Part shown: positions 15,342 to 23,153 of the stretch, one piece after another
How positions within the stretch are numbered: the stretch's first letter is position 1
Layout of the letters: every line of letters begins with the position of its first letter
Source: Alphaproteobacteria bacterium
GTDB taxonomy: Bacteria; Pseudomonadota; Alphaproteobacteria; UBA9219
Length of the DNA stretch: 33,828 nucleotides
Direction: 5' to 3'
NCBI GenBank assembly: GCA_028691835.1
Contig: JAQUYN010000023.1
Location: 1 to 33,828 of the forward strand
Made by a program: the position numbers and the translations under genes
Notes under the pieces: generated by a model
Databases searched by the model: none
Told to the model about the DNA's origin: nothing
What the model saw: only the letters and a program-made list of their open reading frames with translations

Positions 15342-16523
15342 CTAAATAATTTCCAGATCGGCTTGAAGTGCGCCAGCGGCCTTGATCGACTGCAAAATTG
15401 TGATCATATCGCGAGGACCAATGCCCAGCGCATTGAGACTTTGCACCATCTCTTGCAGGCTCACGCCCGGATTAAAAACGCCCAGTTTCTTGCCTTCGCC
15501 TTGATCGACTTCAATCGCCGTTCGGGGAACTGTCGTCGTCGTGCCCCCTTGCGATAGCGGCGCAGGTTGGGAAACTTGCGGCGTTTCCGTGATCCGTATT
15601 GTCAAATTGCCCTGCGCTATCGCGACGGTGTTAATGCGCACATTCTCGCCCATCACGATAACGCCAGACTGTTCGTCAATAACGACTCGCGCCACTTGAT
15701 CAGGAGAAACTTGAACTTGCTCGATATCCGTCATCAGCCCAACGATGTCATGACGCCGCGCATCGGGAACAAGCACGCGAACCGTTGCCGCATCAAGCGC
15801 AACCGCGACGTTGCCTTTGAGATGTTGATTAATGGAAGCCGCCACACGGTTTGCCGTGGTGAAATCTGGATTGCGCAAGGATAAGCGAATGGAACCAAGA
15901 TCAGCCAAACGGAAAGGGATTTCCCGTTCAACAATCGCGCCGTTCGCAATGCGGCCAGATGTCGGCACCCCCTTCGTCACAGAAGCGCCCTGCCCTTGCG
16001 CACTAAAGCCGCCAACAGCCATCATGCCCTGAGCCACAGCATAAACTTCGCCGTCAGCGCCCAAAAGCGGCGTGACAAGTAACGTGCCGCCGGTCAAGTT
16101 CTTCGCGTCACCCAACGTTGATACAACAACATCGACACGCGAGCCCTGTGAAGCAAAGGGTGGCAACGTCGCTGTGACCATAACCGCCGCCACGTTCTTT
16201 GTTTTCATACTGGTGCCACGCGTGTTAACGCCCAACCGCTCAAGCATGCCCACAAGGCTGGTTTCTGTGAATGGCGAGTTGGTCAAACTGTCGCCCGTGC
16301 CATTCAAGCCAACAACAAGACCATAGCCGATCAGCATATTGTCGCGGACACCTTCGAAATCAACGACATCCTTCAAACGAGAAGATGCATGTAACGGATA
16401 AAAAGGAGGAAGGACCAAGAGGAAAGCAAGCGCACCCGTCAAGAGTGACCGCAGCACAAAGCGATGCCCGGCTGCGAGTCGGGGAAAAAATGGGGAGAGA
16501 CGTGATTTGAACGATTGCAACAT
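15342..16523 (-). CDS. flgI: Flagellar P-ring protein FlgI
   Basis: 393 residues from the ATG at 16523, chosen because AGGAG lies seven bases upstream; longer in-frame starts would pass through the promoter. A signal peptide (about 1-46, FVLRSLLTGALAFLLVLPPFYPLHAS) precedes the mature protein SRLKDVVDFEGVRDNMLIGYGLVVGLNGTGDS, the FlgI hallmark. Further signatures are SRVDVVVSTLGDAKNLTGGTLLVTPL and GIGPRDMITILQSIKAAGALQADLEII at the end. It forms the periplasmic P ring around the rod. It is the first gene of the flgI-flgJ-flgN-like-fliK-flgD operon and is divergent from fliX. Confidence 0.97.
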   Translation of the reverse strand: MLQSFKSRLSPFFPRLAAGHRFVLRSLLTGALAFLLVLPPFYPLHASSRLKDVVDFEGVRDNMLIGYGLVVGLNGTGDSLTNSPFTETSLVGMLERLGVNTRGTSMKTKNVAAVMVTATLPPFASQGSRVDVVVSTLGDAKNLTGGTLLVTPLLGADGEVYAVAQGMMAVGGFSAQGQGASVTKGVPTSGRIANGAIVEREIPFRLADLGSIRLSLRNPDFTTANRVAASINQHLKGNVAVALDAATVRVLVPDARRHDIVGLMTDIEQVQVSPDQVARVVIDEQSGVIVMGENVRINTVAIAQGNLTIRITETPQVSQPAPLSQGGTTTTVPRTAIEVDQGEGKKLGVFNPGVSLQEMVQSLNALGIGPRDMITILQSIKAAGALQADLEII

Positions 16524-16551
16524 GATTACTCCTGGTCCTTGCCTCGTTATA

Positions 16552-16567
16552 AGCAAGCCCCATGCCA
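16552..16567 (-). promoter_or_regulatory. Sigma-54 (-24/-12) promoter of the flgI operon
   Basis: On the minus strand TGGCAT-GGGGC-TTGCT matches the sigma-54 consensus TGGCAC-N5-TTGCW at nine of the ten fixed positions with exact spacing. Transcription would start near 16541, 18 bases before the flgI ATG, leaving room for the AGGAG site. Sigma-54 with FlbD, assisted by FliX, drives hook and basal-body genes in Caulobacter-type flagellar hierarchies, which fits the divergent fliX gene. Confidence 0.7.
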
Positions 16568-16863
16568 GACTCTCACAAGTCGCCGAGAAAAAACTATCTA
16601 GCTGATATTTAACGGTTTTTATATATAGGCAGACGGCGCATCGCTTCTTATACTGGCCAAAGGCATGACACAAACTTTGTCCGGGTCAAAAGAAGCGGAA
16701 TCTTTTGCCGCCTTACGCTCCCCAATCCTCTCCCCGGTGATCACGCCTCGCCACGCGACCTTGTTGCCGTTCAATGGCGTTGTCAGACAATAGAAACAAA
16801 CGGCAGGAGAAAAACTGTTTGTTCGTGTTAGATATTTTAAGGAAAATGGTTTAGGATACGCAC

Positions 16864-17286
16864 ATGATTAGTCGAATCGATGGTACAAGTCCGATACGCT
16901 CTACAACACCCGTCCGCCGCACGAACAAGGCGAGCGGATCAAGTAGTTCGAGCTTTTCCAAACATTTAGATGAAACCGACGAATCTTCTGGTGTTCACGG
17001 CGCCGCCGCTTTAGGTGGTGTTAATGGCATGCTGGACCTTCAAGAAGTCGATGACGCTCTTGCTCGCGCTGCACGCGGCAAATTACGCGCCGAAGACCTT
17101 TTGGAAAAACTGGACGACCTTAGAATGGACCTTTTAACGGGTGCTTTGTCCAAAACGAAACTTCAACGACTATCCGATGTGGTTAATTCTCATCGTGCTG
17201 AGGTTTCAGACCCTAAATTAAATAACATTCTCGACGAAATAGACTTGCGTGCGCAGGTAGAATTAGCCAAATTCACCAGCGCTTAA
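16864..17286 (+). CDS. fliX: Flagellar assembly regulator FliX
   Basis: 140 residues. The N-terminal ~45 residues are basic and serine-rich (PVRRTNKASGSSSSSFSKHL). The C-terminal part carries the FliX pattern: LRAEDLLEKLDDLRMDLLTGALSKTKLQRLSDVV (76-109), then LNNILDEIDLRAQVELAKF (119-137). FliX links early basal-body assembly to sigma-54 transcription by controlling the activator FlbD. Divergence from flgI is the usual arrangement in Alphaproteobacteria. Confidence 0.9.
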   Translation: MISRIDGTSPIRSTTPVRRTNKASGSSSSSFSKHLDETDESSGVHGAAALGGVNGMLDLQEVDDALARAARGKLRAEDLLEKLDDLRMDLLTGALSKTKLQRLSDVVNSHRAEVSDPKLNNILDEIDLRAQVELAKFTSA

Positions 17287-17315
17287 AACCGACCATAGCC
17301 AAGGAGCCTCAACGC

Positions 17316-17738
17316 ATGGTAACCGTGCCCTCTACTTATAAGCCTACCGAAAAAGAAGCCTATATGAATCCCGTCATGCTGGAATATTTTCGCCAAAAAT
17401 TGATCTCGTGGAAAGAATCCATCCTGAAAGATGCCGACACAACATTGCAAGAATTGCAAGACGAAGGCGGTCTCCGCGAATCCGACATTGCTGATCGCGC
17501 TTCCGTTGAAACAGATGTCGCTTTGGAATTGCGCGCCCGTGATCGTCAACGCAAGCTTATCAGCAAAATTGACGAAGCTTTGGAACGCATCAGAAATAAC
17601 GACTATGGCTACTGCGAAGAAACGGGAGACCCTATTGGCGTGAAACGCCTTGAGGCTCGCCCCGTTGCGACACTGACCGTGGAAGCGCAGGAGCGTCACG
17701 AACGTATGGAGCGAACCCACCGTGATGATCGCGAATAA
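17316..17738 (+). CDS. dksA: DksA-family RNA polymerase-binding factor
   Basis: 140 residues, start supported by AAGGAG at 17301-17306. DksA binds the secondary channel of RNA polymerase and works with ppGpp to reset transcription of rRNA and biosynthetic genes. The coiled coil (about 22-100, FRQKLISWKESILKDADTTLQELQDEGG...ALELRARDRQRKLISKIDEALERI) contains the tip motif DIADRASVE. In the zinc-finger region NDYGYCEETGDPIGVKRLEARPVATLTVEAQERHE, only the first of the four zinc cysteines of E. coli DksA remains, as in other alphaproteobacterial homologues. Confidence 0.93.
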   Translation: MVTVPSTYKPTEKEAYMNPVMLEYFRQKLISWKESILKDADTTLQELQDEGGLRESDIADRASVETDVALELRARDRQRKLISKIDEALERIRNNDYGYCEETGDPIGVKRLEARPVATLTVEAQERHERMERTHRDDRE

Positions 17739-18300
17739 GTTTCTATGTCAGGCTTCCTTTTTGGCAAGCCTTGCGACGTGCGCCCCAGCCTTTGCTGGGG
17801 ACTCCGTTGCGACGGCTCCTTCGCTATACGGCGTTGGGGAGATTCAGGTCTTGCAGGCCCGCATCGTCAACCCCAAAGCAACCGCAGCCTGCGGGACATC
17901 AACGGGGGAGCTGTCCAAACTCTTGATCAAGGCGACTCAAACAGCCAAGCTCCCCACCTTCCCCGTCATCGGGGCCCCAGCCAAACAGGAAAATATTGAA
18001 CGAGTCAATCTGGTAACCGACATTGTCACCATCCAACCTCACGACAATGAATGCTTGTCATGGATTTCTTTCTCTGTACAAAAACGGGCGGCGTTGCGTG
18101 TCGAGCCTGTTTCGACAGCACGTGAATTAACCGTTACCTATTGGTCCGGCGGTCTGATGACAGGAAGCACACAAGCCAACCATCCAACGTCCATTGAGGA
18201 TGCCGTGCAAAAGTTGAGCGGAGAACTAGCTAGTCAATATTTCGCGGATCAGCCCCCTATCATCAAAGATGGTCCTGAAAACATTCTCACCAAAGAATGA
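17725..18300 (+). CDS. Secreted protein of unknown function
   Basis: 191 residues from the ATG at 17725 (a GTG at 17722 is the alternative), overlapping the end of dksA by 14 bases, so probably translationally coupled. The signal peptide MIANKFLCQASFLASLATCAPAFA is followed by a mature protein with two cysteines (AACGTS, NECLSW) that could form a disulfide. No family is recognised. Pairing with dksA suggests only co-transcription. Confidence 0.7.
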   Translation: MIANKFLCQASFLASLATCAPAFAGDSVATAPSLYGVGEIQVLQARIVNPKATAACGTSTGELSKLLIKATQTAKLPTFPVIGAPAKQENIERVNLVTDIVTIQPHDNECLSWISFSVQKRAALRVEPVSTARELTVTYWSGGLMTGSTQANHPTSIEDAVQKLSGELASQYFADQPPIIKDGPENILTKE

Positions 18301-18324
18301 CTGCCCTCTGTTGAAAGGTAAGGG

Positions 18325-18490
18325 TTATACCAACCCTCGAATGAAAACATCCAATCAGGTCATGAGCGGTTGCGAGGAGAGAGCCTCTCGCCGGACAGTC
18401 CTCTCCTTAAAAAGCAAGGGGTGCCGTCCGGCAAGAGGATCGTGAGGCGCAGAACGAGTGAGGTCGGCTGGCGGGACGACTGGGATTTTA
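18325..18490 (-). repeat. MITE-like dispersed repeat, copy B (decayed, inverted)
   Basis: It begins with the TTATACCAACC end and continues with GTCATGAGCGGTTGCGAGGAGAG and the GCCGGACAGTCCTCTCC core in reverse orientation. After about 18452 it diverges and the other terminal repeat is not recognisable, so the copy is old or truncated. It lies between the secreted-protein gene and recR. Confidence 0.75.
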
Positions 18491-18506
18491 GCAGATAAAG
18501 AGTATA

Positions 18507-19100
18507 TTACTCCGCCTTGCGGCGAGCCTGAAGGGCTGCGGTCAGCGTGCCATCGTCGAGATAATCAAGCTCGCCACCAACAGGAAGACCATGCGCCAGA
18601 CGTGTAATAGAAACGCCCAATGAGGCAAGGCGTTCCGACACATAGTGCGCCGTGGTCTGGCCTTCAACGGTAACGCTTAACGCCAAAATCACTTCCTGCA
18701 CGTCATCATCACGCACACGCGTCAAAAGATCATCAATATGCAAATCCGAGGGACGCACGCCCCCCAACGCAGAAAGGGTTCCCCCCAAAACGTGGTACCG
18801 CCCCTTAAAAGCGCGGGAACGTTCAAGCGCCCACAAATCAGCAACATCTTCGACAACGCAAATCGTCGAAGAATCGCGTGAGACATCTCGACAAACGGTA
18901 CAAGGCGATTGCACATCCCAGTTGCCGCAAACGGAACAGGCCTGAACCGAATCCGCAACATCACGTAAAGCGGCAATTAATGGCAACATCAAGCTTTCAC
19001 GTTTTTTGAGCAAAAAAAGGACAACCCGCCGGGCCGAACGTGGCCCAAGGCCCGGCAGCTTACCAAGCAATTGCGTCAGATGATCAAGTGGTGAAAGCAT
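18507..19100 (-). CDS. recR: Recombination mediator RecR
   Basis: 197 residues, standard length. RecR works with RecO (and RecF) to load RecA on single-stranded gaps. The helix-hairpin-helix ([21 protein letters not shown]) is followed by the zinc finger C55-x2-C58...C67-x2-C70, then the Toprim domain ([30 protein letters not shown]) and the C-terminal Walker-B-like segment with [22 protein letters not shown]. It is the third gene of dnaX-ybaB-recR, 30 bases after ybaB. Confidence 0.97.
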   Translation of the reverse strand: MLSPLDHLTQLLGKLPGLGPRSARRVVLFLLKKRESLMLPLIAALRDVADSVQACSVCGNWDVQSPCTVCRDVSRDSSTICVVEDVADLWALERSRAFKGRYHVLGGTLSALGGVRPSDLHIDDLLTRVRDDDVQEVILALSVTVEGQTTAHYVSERLASLGVSITRLAHGLPVGGELDYLDDGTLTAALQARRKAE

Positions 19101-19130
19101 GGTGACTTTTTCTGTCCCTGATGATGGGCA

Positions 19131-19454
19131 TCAGAAGGGCATCTTCATCCCCGGTGGAAGCTTTAGTCCGCCCATCGCTTTTTCGGTTTCTGTCGCAATC
19201 ATCGCATCAATCTTTGCCTTGGCATCGCCAACGGCAGCTACGATCATATCTTCGAGCATTTCAATGTCGGAAGGATCGACAATCTTGGCATCGATTTTCA
19301 ATTTCTTCAAATCGCCTTTGCCATTCATTGTCGCAACGACCAGATCGCCGCCCGCTTGGCCCGTAAGTTCTGTTTCGCCTAACTTAGCTTGCATCAGGTT
19401 CATCTTGCCCTGCATATCCTGAACCTGCTTCATCATCTGGCCCATATTGAACAT
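19131..19454 (-). CDS. YbaB/EbfC nucleoid-associated protein
   Basis: 107 residues. Typical features are the Met- and Gln-rich N-terminal helix (MFNMGQMMKQVQDMQGKMNLMQAKL), the strand segment ELTGQAGGDLVVATMNGKGDLKKLKID, and EMLEDMIVAAVGDAKAKI. The family forms DNA-binding dimers of tweezer shape. A location between dnaX and recR is conserved across bacteria. Confidence 0.93.
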   Translation of the reverse strand: MFNMGQMMKQVQDMQGKMNLMQAKLGETELTGQAGGDLVVATMNGKGDLKKLKIDAKIVDPSDIEMLEDMIVAAVGDAKAKIDAMIATETEKAMGGLKLPPGMKMPF

Positions 19455-19486
19455 GGTCGTTTTCCCTTGCTGTTATACTTTAAGAC

Positions 19487-19671
19487 TTATTCCAGCGAGT
19501 CTATGAACGGACTCACTGGTGGCGTTGTTTTTACTCATTCGCTCTGCGCCTCGCACTCCTCTTGCCGGACGGCACCCCTTGCTTTTTAAGGAGAGGACTG
19601 TCCGGCGAGAGGCTCTCTCCTCGCAACCGCTCATGACCCAGCGCGTCAGTTCATCGGGCGGTTGGTATTAT
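19487..19671 (+). repeat. MITE-like dispersed repeat, copy C
   Basis: Nearly identical to copy A, with CCAGCGAGTCTATGAACGG at the left end and CATCGGGCGGTTGGTATTA at the right. It sits between dnaX and ybaB, so the transcript that usually joins these genes has to run through its central hairpin. Confidence 0.85.
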
Positions 19672-19861
19672 TCCACTCTTTCCCATAAGACGTCATCGTG
19701 AAGGGCTTTAGCCTCATGGCGATCCATTTCCCCAGCTTTGCCATACGCCCCTAAATTGAAACATCGTGAGCTGGATTGCCCCCCCACTCAAGGGGTTCGC
19801 AATAACACAGGAGAAACATGGCCTTAACCACAGACCACCTCTTCCGTTTAAGCCCTTCTGG

Positions 19862-21649
19862 TTATTCGTCCTCGTCCGCATCTATGACAAGAATCTCATC
19901 CGCATCATCTACAGCCGCCACGATGGGCGCAACCTCTTTTTGCTTCAGGGAAACAACTTTCGCTTCTGGAAAGGATTGCCGCAAGGCCTGCATCAATGGG
20001 TGTGCTTCAGCGCGTTCCCGTCGCAAACGTTCACGCTCGCGATCTTCTTCAGCCAAAGTCGGGCCGCCCGCCTCGTCCACAACGGCAACCATCCAACGTT
20101 GGCCCGTCCATTGATTGAGACACTGGTTGACGCGTGGCACAAGGTGAGCCGCAGCATCTTTACGCAAACGAATCTCAAGCTTGCCCATCGTCATACGAAC
20201 AGGATGGGCATAGCTGCACAACTCGGCATATAATCCACCTTCCCGATGCTCGGCAAAAAGAGCTACCAGTTCACGAAACGTTGTCGGCGTCGGCAACATT
20301 GCTACGGCTTGCTGCGCAACAGCCTCAACGGAGGGTGCCGCCTGAAGAACACGAGCCGAGCCGCCACCTGATGACGAAACAATGCTCCCAAAACGCGAAG
20401 ATGAACTTCCGCCACCACCACCTGATGGCGTGCCATTGCCGTCAGCTTTCGTCGCCGCCATTTGCTCGCGCAATTGTTTAATCAAATCGCCGGGTGGCGG
20501 TAACTGTGCCGCATAGGCCAAGCGCACAAGAACCATTTCCGCCGCCATCGTGGGTTGAGCCACGCTTTGCACCTCACCAATGCCTTTAAGCAAAATCTGC
20601 CATGCACGGCTCAATGCAGGAATCTTGATCTCTCCCAAATCACTGACCATCTGCCTTTCAGCTTCAGGAAGATCGGCAAACTCTGTGCCTTCCGTGATAA
20701 TCTGCGCCCGCGTTAGACGATGAATCAACTCGGCCATGTCTTGTAAAATCTGGAAGGGGTCCGTCCCCGCCTGCACCATGCCGTCAAAACTTGCTAGCGC
20801 CTCGCGCATTTCACCGCGCAAAACTTGCCGACACAAAACAAGGCTAGCCGCCCGATCCGCAAGCCCCAGCATATCTTTTACTTCGGCTTCAGTAATAGCG
20901 CCATTCCCCAGCGCAATCGCTTGATCCAGAAGGCTGAGCCCATCGCGCACAGAACCATCCGCCGCATGGGCAATCAGCTTGATCGCCTCAGCTTCTGCGC
21001 TCACCTCTTCAAGCTCTGCAAGACGCATAAAATGCGCGGCAAGGTCCGCGCTTTCGATCCGCCGCAGATCAAACCGCTGGCACCGCGACAAAACAGTGAC
21101 CGGAACTTTACGAATTTCCGTTGTCGCAAAAATGAATTTAGTGTGAGGCGGCGGTTCTTCCAGTGTTTTTAACAGAGCGTTAAATGCATTTTTCGAAAGC
21201 ATATGGACTTCGTCGAGGATATAGATTTTATACTTCGCAGAAACGGGGCCATAACGCACGCCTTCCACAATCTCGCGAATATCATCAACACCTGTGCGCG
21301 AAGCCGCATCCATTTCCTGCACATCCACATGACGATCTTCTGCGATAGCACGACACGAATCACACACGCCACAAGGCTCAATCGTCGAAGATAACGGATC
21401 CCGGCCCGTGCAATTCAAGGCTTTCGCAATAAGGCGCGCCGTCGTTGTTTTCCCAATCCCACGCACCCCCGTCAGCATCCATGCCTGAGGCAAACGCCCC
21501 GAATGAATGGCATTGGTCAGCGTCCGCACCATCGCTTCTTGGCCAATCAATTCGGCAAAAGTCGATGGGCGATATTTGCGCGCCAACACACGATACGGCG
21601 TCACGGCGGCAGGTTGGTCGGTGGGAGTTTCGCCAAAAAGGTTGGGCAC
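19862..21649 (-). CDS. dnaX: DNA polymerase III subunits gamma/tau
   Basis: 595 residues. DnaX is the motor of the clamp loader that places the sliding clamp at primer ends and couples polymerases. In order it shows YRVLARKYRPSTFAELIGQ, Walker A GVRGIGKT (61-68), zinc cysteines C80, C93, C96 and C99, Walker B with DEVH (146-149), and the sensor/arginine-finger SRC (188-190). Domain III follows, then a Gly/Ser linker (about 405-425) and a tau-like C-terminal domain ending in an acidic tail (DADEILVIDADEDE). The start has no strong Shine-Dalgarno. It heads dnaX-ybaB-recR. Confidence 0.96.
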   Translation of the reverse strand: MPNLFGETPTDQPAAVTPYRVLARKYRPSTFAELIGQEAMVRTLTNAIHSGRLPQAWMLTGVRGIGKTTTARLIAKALNCTGRDPLSSTIEPCGVCDSCRAIAEDRHVDVQEMDAASRTGVDDIREIVEGVRYGPVSAKYKIYILDEVHMLSKNAFNALLKTLEEPPPHTKFIFATTEIRKVPVTVLSRCQRFDLRRIESADLAAHFMRLAELEEVSAEAEAIKLIAHAADGSVRDGLSLLDQAIALGNGAITEAEVKDMLGLADRAASLVLCRQVLRGEMREALASFDGMVQAGTDPFQILQDMAELIHRLTRAQIITEGTEFADLPEAERQMVSDLGEIKIPALSRAWQILLKGIGEVQSVAQPTMAAEMVLVRLAYAAQLPPPGDLIKQLREQMAATKADGNGTPSGGGGGSSSSRFGSIVSSSGGGSARVLQAAPSVEAVAQQAVAMLPTPTTFRELVALFAEHREGGLYAELCSYAHPVRMTMGKLEIRLRKDAAAHLVPRVNQCLNQWTGQRWMVAVVDEAGGPTLAEEDRERERLRRERAEAHPLMQALRQSFPEAKVVSLKQKEVAPIVAAVDDADEILVIDADEDE

Positions 21650-21960
21650 GTAATGTCCTCAAGGTTCAGGAATCAAGGATCAGAAGTCAGGAAGGGCTCT
21701 TTCGTTGAACCCTAAGTCCTGAAGCCCAAGCCCTAAAAGTGGGAGGCTGGACACTGACCCAGATCGAAACGTGTTGCGGCTGCTGCCTTTCGGCCCTGAC
21801 CGGATTGGCACGAGATCCACCCAACGCCAACCTCCCACCCCTTTATATCCAGAAATTGCGCGATTGGGGAAAAAATATGCAGGTGATTTCCCCATTTTAT
21901 TAACCATAACCAACGCCAACCCATGCAAAAGTGAAATATCTTTATTAAAAGATGATTTTT
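21650..21960. other. Intergenic region upstream of dnaX
   Basis: About 310 bases. It contains short purine-rich repeats such as AAGTCCTGAAGCCCAAG (21714-21730) and a minus-strand open frame of low-complexity composition that I do not accept as a gene. The bacterial SRP RNA is sometimes found near dnaX, but its conserved GGAAGGAAGCAGCC-type loop is not present here. Confidence 0.4.
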
Positions 21961-21963
21961 CTG

Positions 21964-21992
21964 TTGACAGGGTCAATAGGTTATGCTATTGA
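21964..21992 (+). promoter_or_regulatory. Candidate promoter of the sRNA
   Basis: A perfect TTGACA (21964-21969) and TATTGA (21987-21992) with a 17-base spacer. The -10 element is imperfect. Transcription would begin near 22000. Confidence 0.5.
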
Positions 21993-21999
21993 CACTCCT

Positions 22000-22096
22000 A
22001 CGGCGTACTGCGTCTTGAATGAGCGGGCACATTCAAGGCAAAATTAAAGGGCAGAAAAGATGAACACAACCGACCTCGGGCAAGGTCGGTTTTTTT
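22000..22096 (+). ncRNA. Candidate small RNA
   Basis: About 97 bases between a TTGACA promoter and a strong intrinsic terminator, with no gene on this strand. It forms the hairpin CTTGAATG-AGCGGGCA-CATTCAAG (about 22013-22036), then an unpaired A-rich stretch (AAAATTAAAGGGCAGAAAAG), then the terminator hairpin. This hairpin, single-stranded purine-rich segment, and terminator layout is common for trans-acting regulatory RNAs. I cannot match it to a known family. A 19-codon reading frame from ATG 22060 runs through the terminator and is unlikely to be the product. Confidence 0.5.
22069..22096 (+). terminator. Intrinsic terminator of the sRNA candidate
   Basis: ACCGACCT-CGGGCA-AGGTCGGT (22069-22090) is followed by six T. 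A perfect eight-base-pair stem with a U-tract is a textbook rho-independent terminator. Confidence 0.85.
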
Positions 22097-22127
22097 ATGG
22101 GGTGCAAGATAAAGCGGTTTTGAGATA

Positions 22128-22242
22128 GGTCGGCACAAGGGAGGGGGCAACCTTATCGCGATCTGCTCTATCCTATTTTATCGAGCAGATTCACGCGAAC
22201 GTTTGGCGCAAAGGGAAGCCAACCTTATCGCGATCTGCTCTA
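22128..22242. repeat. 115-bp dispersed repeat, copy 2
   Basis: Same length and layout as 11988-12102: two versions of the GG(T)TGGC...CCAACCTTATCGCGATCTGCTCT unit (22128-22169 and 22201-22241) separated by GAGCAGATTCACGCGAAC (22183-22200), which pairs with TCGCGATCTGCTC. The outer GGTTGGC and spacer bases have drifted while ACCTTATCGCGATCTGCTCT is kept. It lies between the sRNA candidate and the 3' end of prmC, again a convergent site. Confidence 0.8.
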
Positions 22243-22299
22243 ACAAACGGCTAGGGGACGGTTTTGAGGCACAGTTTTGACGTTATGCAAGGGGTCTCT

Positions 22300-23148
22300 T
22301 TACGTCCCTCTTCTGGCATGGACGATGCGCTCAATACCACCAAGATCTCTTGTCGTTGTTACTGACAAAAACCCAGCAGCACATAAATATTGGGCGACTT
22401 TTGGGGCTTGGTGAATGCCAACTTCAAAAAAGATAAACCCTTCTGGGTTTAAAATGTTTGCTAATTTTGGAATTATGCTGCGATAGGGATCAAGCCCATC
22501 CTTCCCGCCGTCAAGTGCGCGTATAGGGTCAAACAGTTTGACCTCTTTTTGGAGACATTTAATATCTGCTGAGGGAATATAGGGGGGATTGCTGATAATC
22601 AAATCAAAGGATTGTGTCGTGCCTTCTGCCCAATTTCCGCTTCTAAAAGTTGCGCGATCAGAAAAGCCAAGACGATCTGCGTTTGCTGTTGCTTGGGCAA
22701 CGGCTTGCGGTGATAAATCGATGCCGACACCTGTTGCTAGGGGCCATTCTGAGAGAAAGGCCAGAAGAAGACACCCCGTTCCGGTCCCAAGATCGAGAAT
22801 AGAAAACGTATCTTCTGGCTTTGATACCGCATTTAACGCTGCCTGAATGAGAGTCTCGCTGTCCGGGCGTGGTTCCAATGTGGCTTCGTTCATTGCGAAG
22901 GAGAGGCCCCAAAATTCGCGTTCCCCTAAAATGCGCGCAACGGGCTCACGTTGTGCGCGGCGGTTTATCAGCGTCTCTATTTGACCGAACTCCATTTCAG
23001 TCAGATCTCGCTCTGGATTGGCGATAAGGCCGACACGATCACAATTCAAAACATGAGAGGCCAGTAAACGTGTATCCAAAGAAGGATTATCTACGCCGAC
23101 GTGAGCCAGCTGTCGTTGAAACTTTTGAAGGGCTTGGTCTAAGCGCAT
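22300..23148 (-). CDS. prmC: Peptide chain release factor N5-glutamine methyltransferase
   Basis: 282 residues. PrmC methylates the glutamine of the GGQ motif in RF1 and RF2 using SAM. The N-terminal helical domain (1-85) with RRAQREPVARILGEREFWG is followed by the SAM-binding loop ILDLGTGTGCLLLA (117-130) and the catalytic NPPY (187-190). It is downstream of prfA with a five-base gap, so enzyme and substrate are co-expressed. Confidence 0.96.
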   Translation of the reverse strand: MRLDQALQKFQRQLAHVGVDNPSLDTRLLASHVLNCDRVGLIANPERDLTEMEFGQIETLINRRAQREPVARILGEREFWGLSFAMNEATLEPRPDSETLIQAALNAVSKPEDTFSILDLGTGTGCLLLAFLSEWPLATGVGIDLSPQAVAQATANADRLGFSDRATFRSGNWAEGTTQSFDLIISNPPYIPSADIKCLQKEVKLFDPIRALDGGKDGLDPYRSIIPKLANILNPEGFIFFEVGIHQAPKVAQYLCAAGFLSVTTTRDLGGIERIVHARRGT

Positions 23149-23153
23149 GACGG

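Noticed and set aside
19519..19701. Same ~60-residue frame (MALFLLIRSAPRTPLAG...) in each repeat copy, and its reverse
   Set aside because: Identity follows from the DNA repeat. No start signals, no conserved codon pattern, and it runs into unique flanks differently in each copy.
19818..20114. Plus-strand frame starting after AGGAG near the dnaX 3' end
   Set aside because: Only its first 13-15 codons lie outside dnaX and the rest is antisense to the conserved dnaX tail, with Ser-rich shadow composition.
21680..21976. 98-residue minus-strand frame upstream of dnaX
   Set aside because: Low-complexity, overlaps the sRNA promoter region, no ribosome-binding site.
22060..22120. Short leader-peptide frame starting inside the sRNA candidate
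   Set aside because: It passes through the intrinsic terminator, has no regulatory codon run, and no biosynthetic gene follows.
21650..22130. SRP RNA (ffs), often near dnaX
   Set aside because: The conserved SRP loop sequences are absent and the candidate transcript structure is different.
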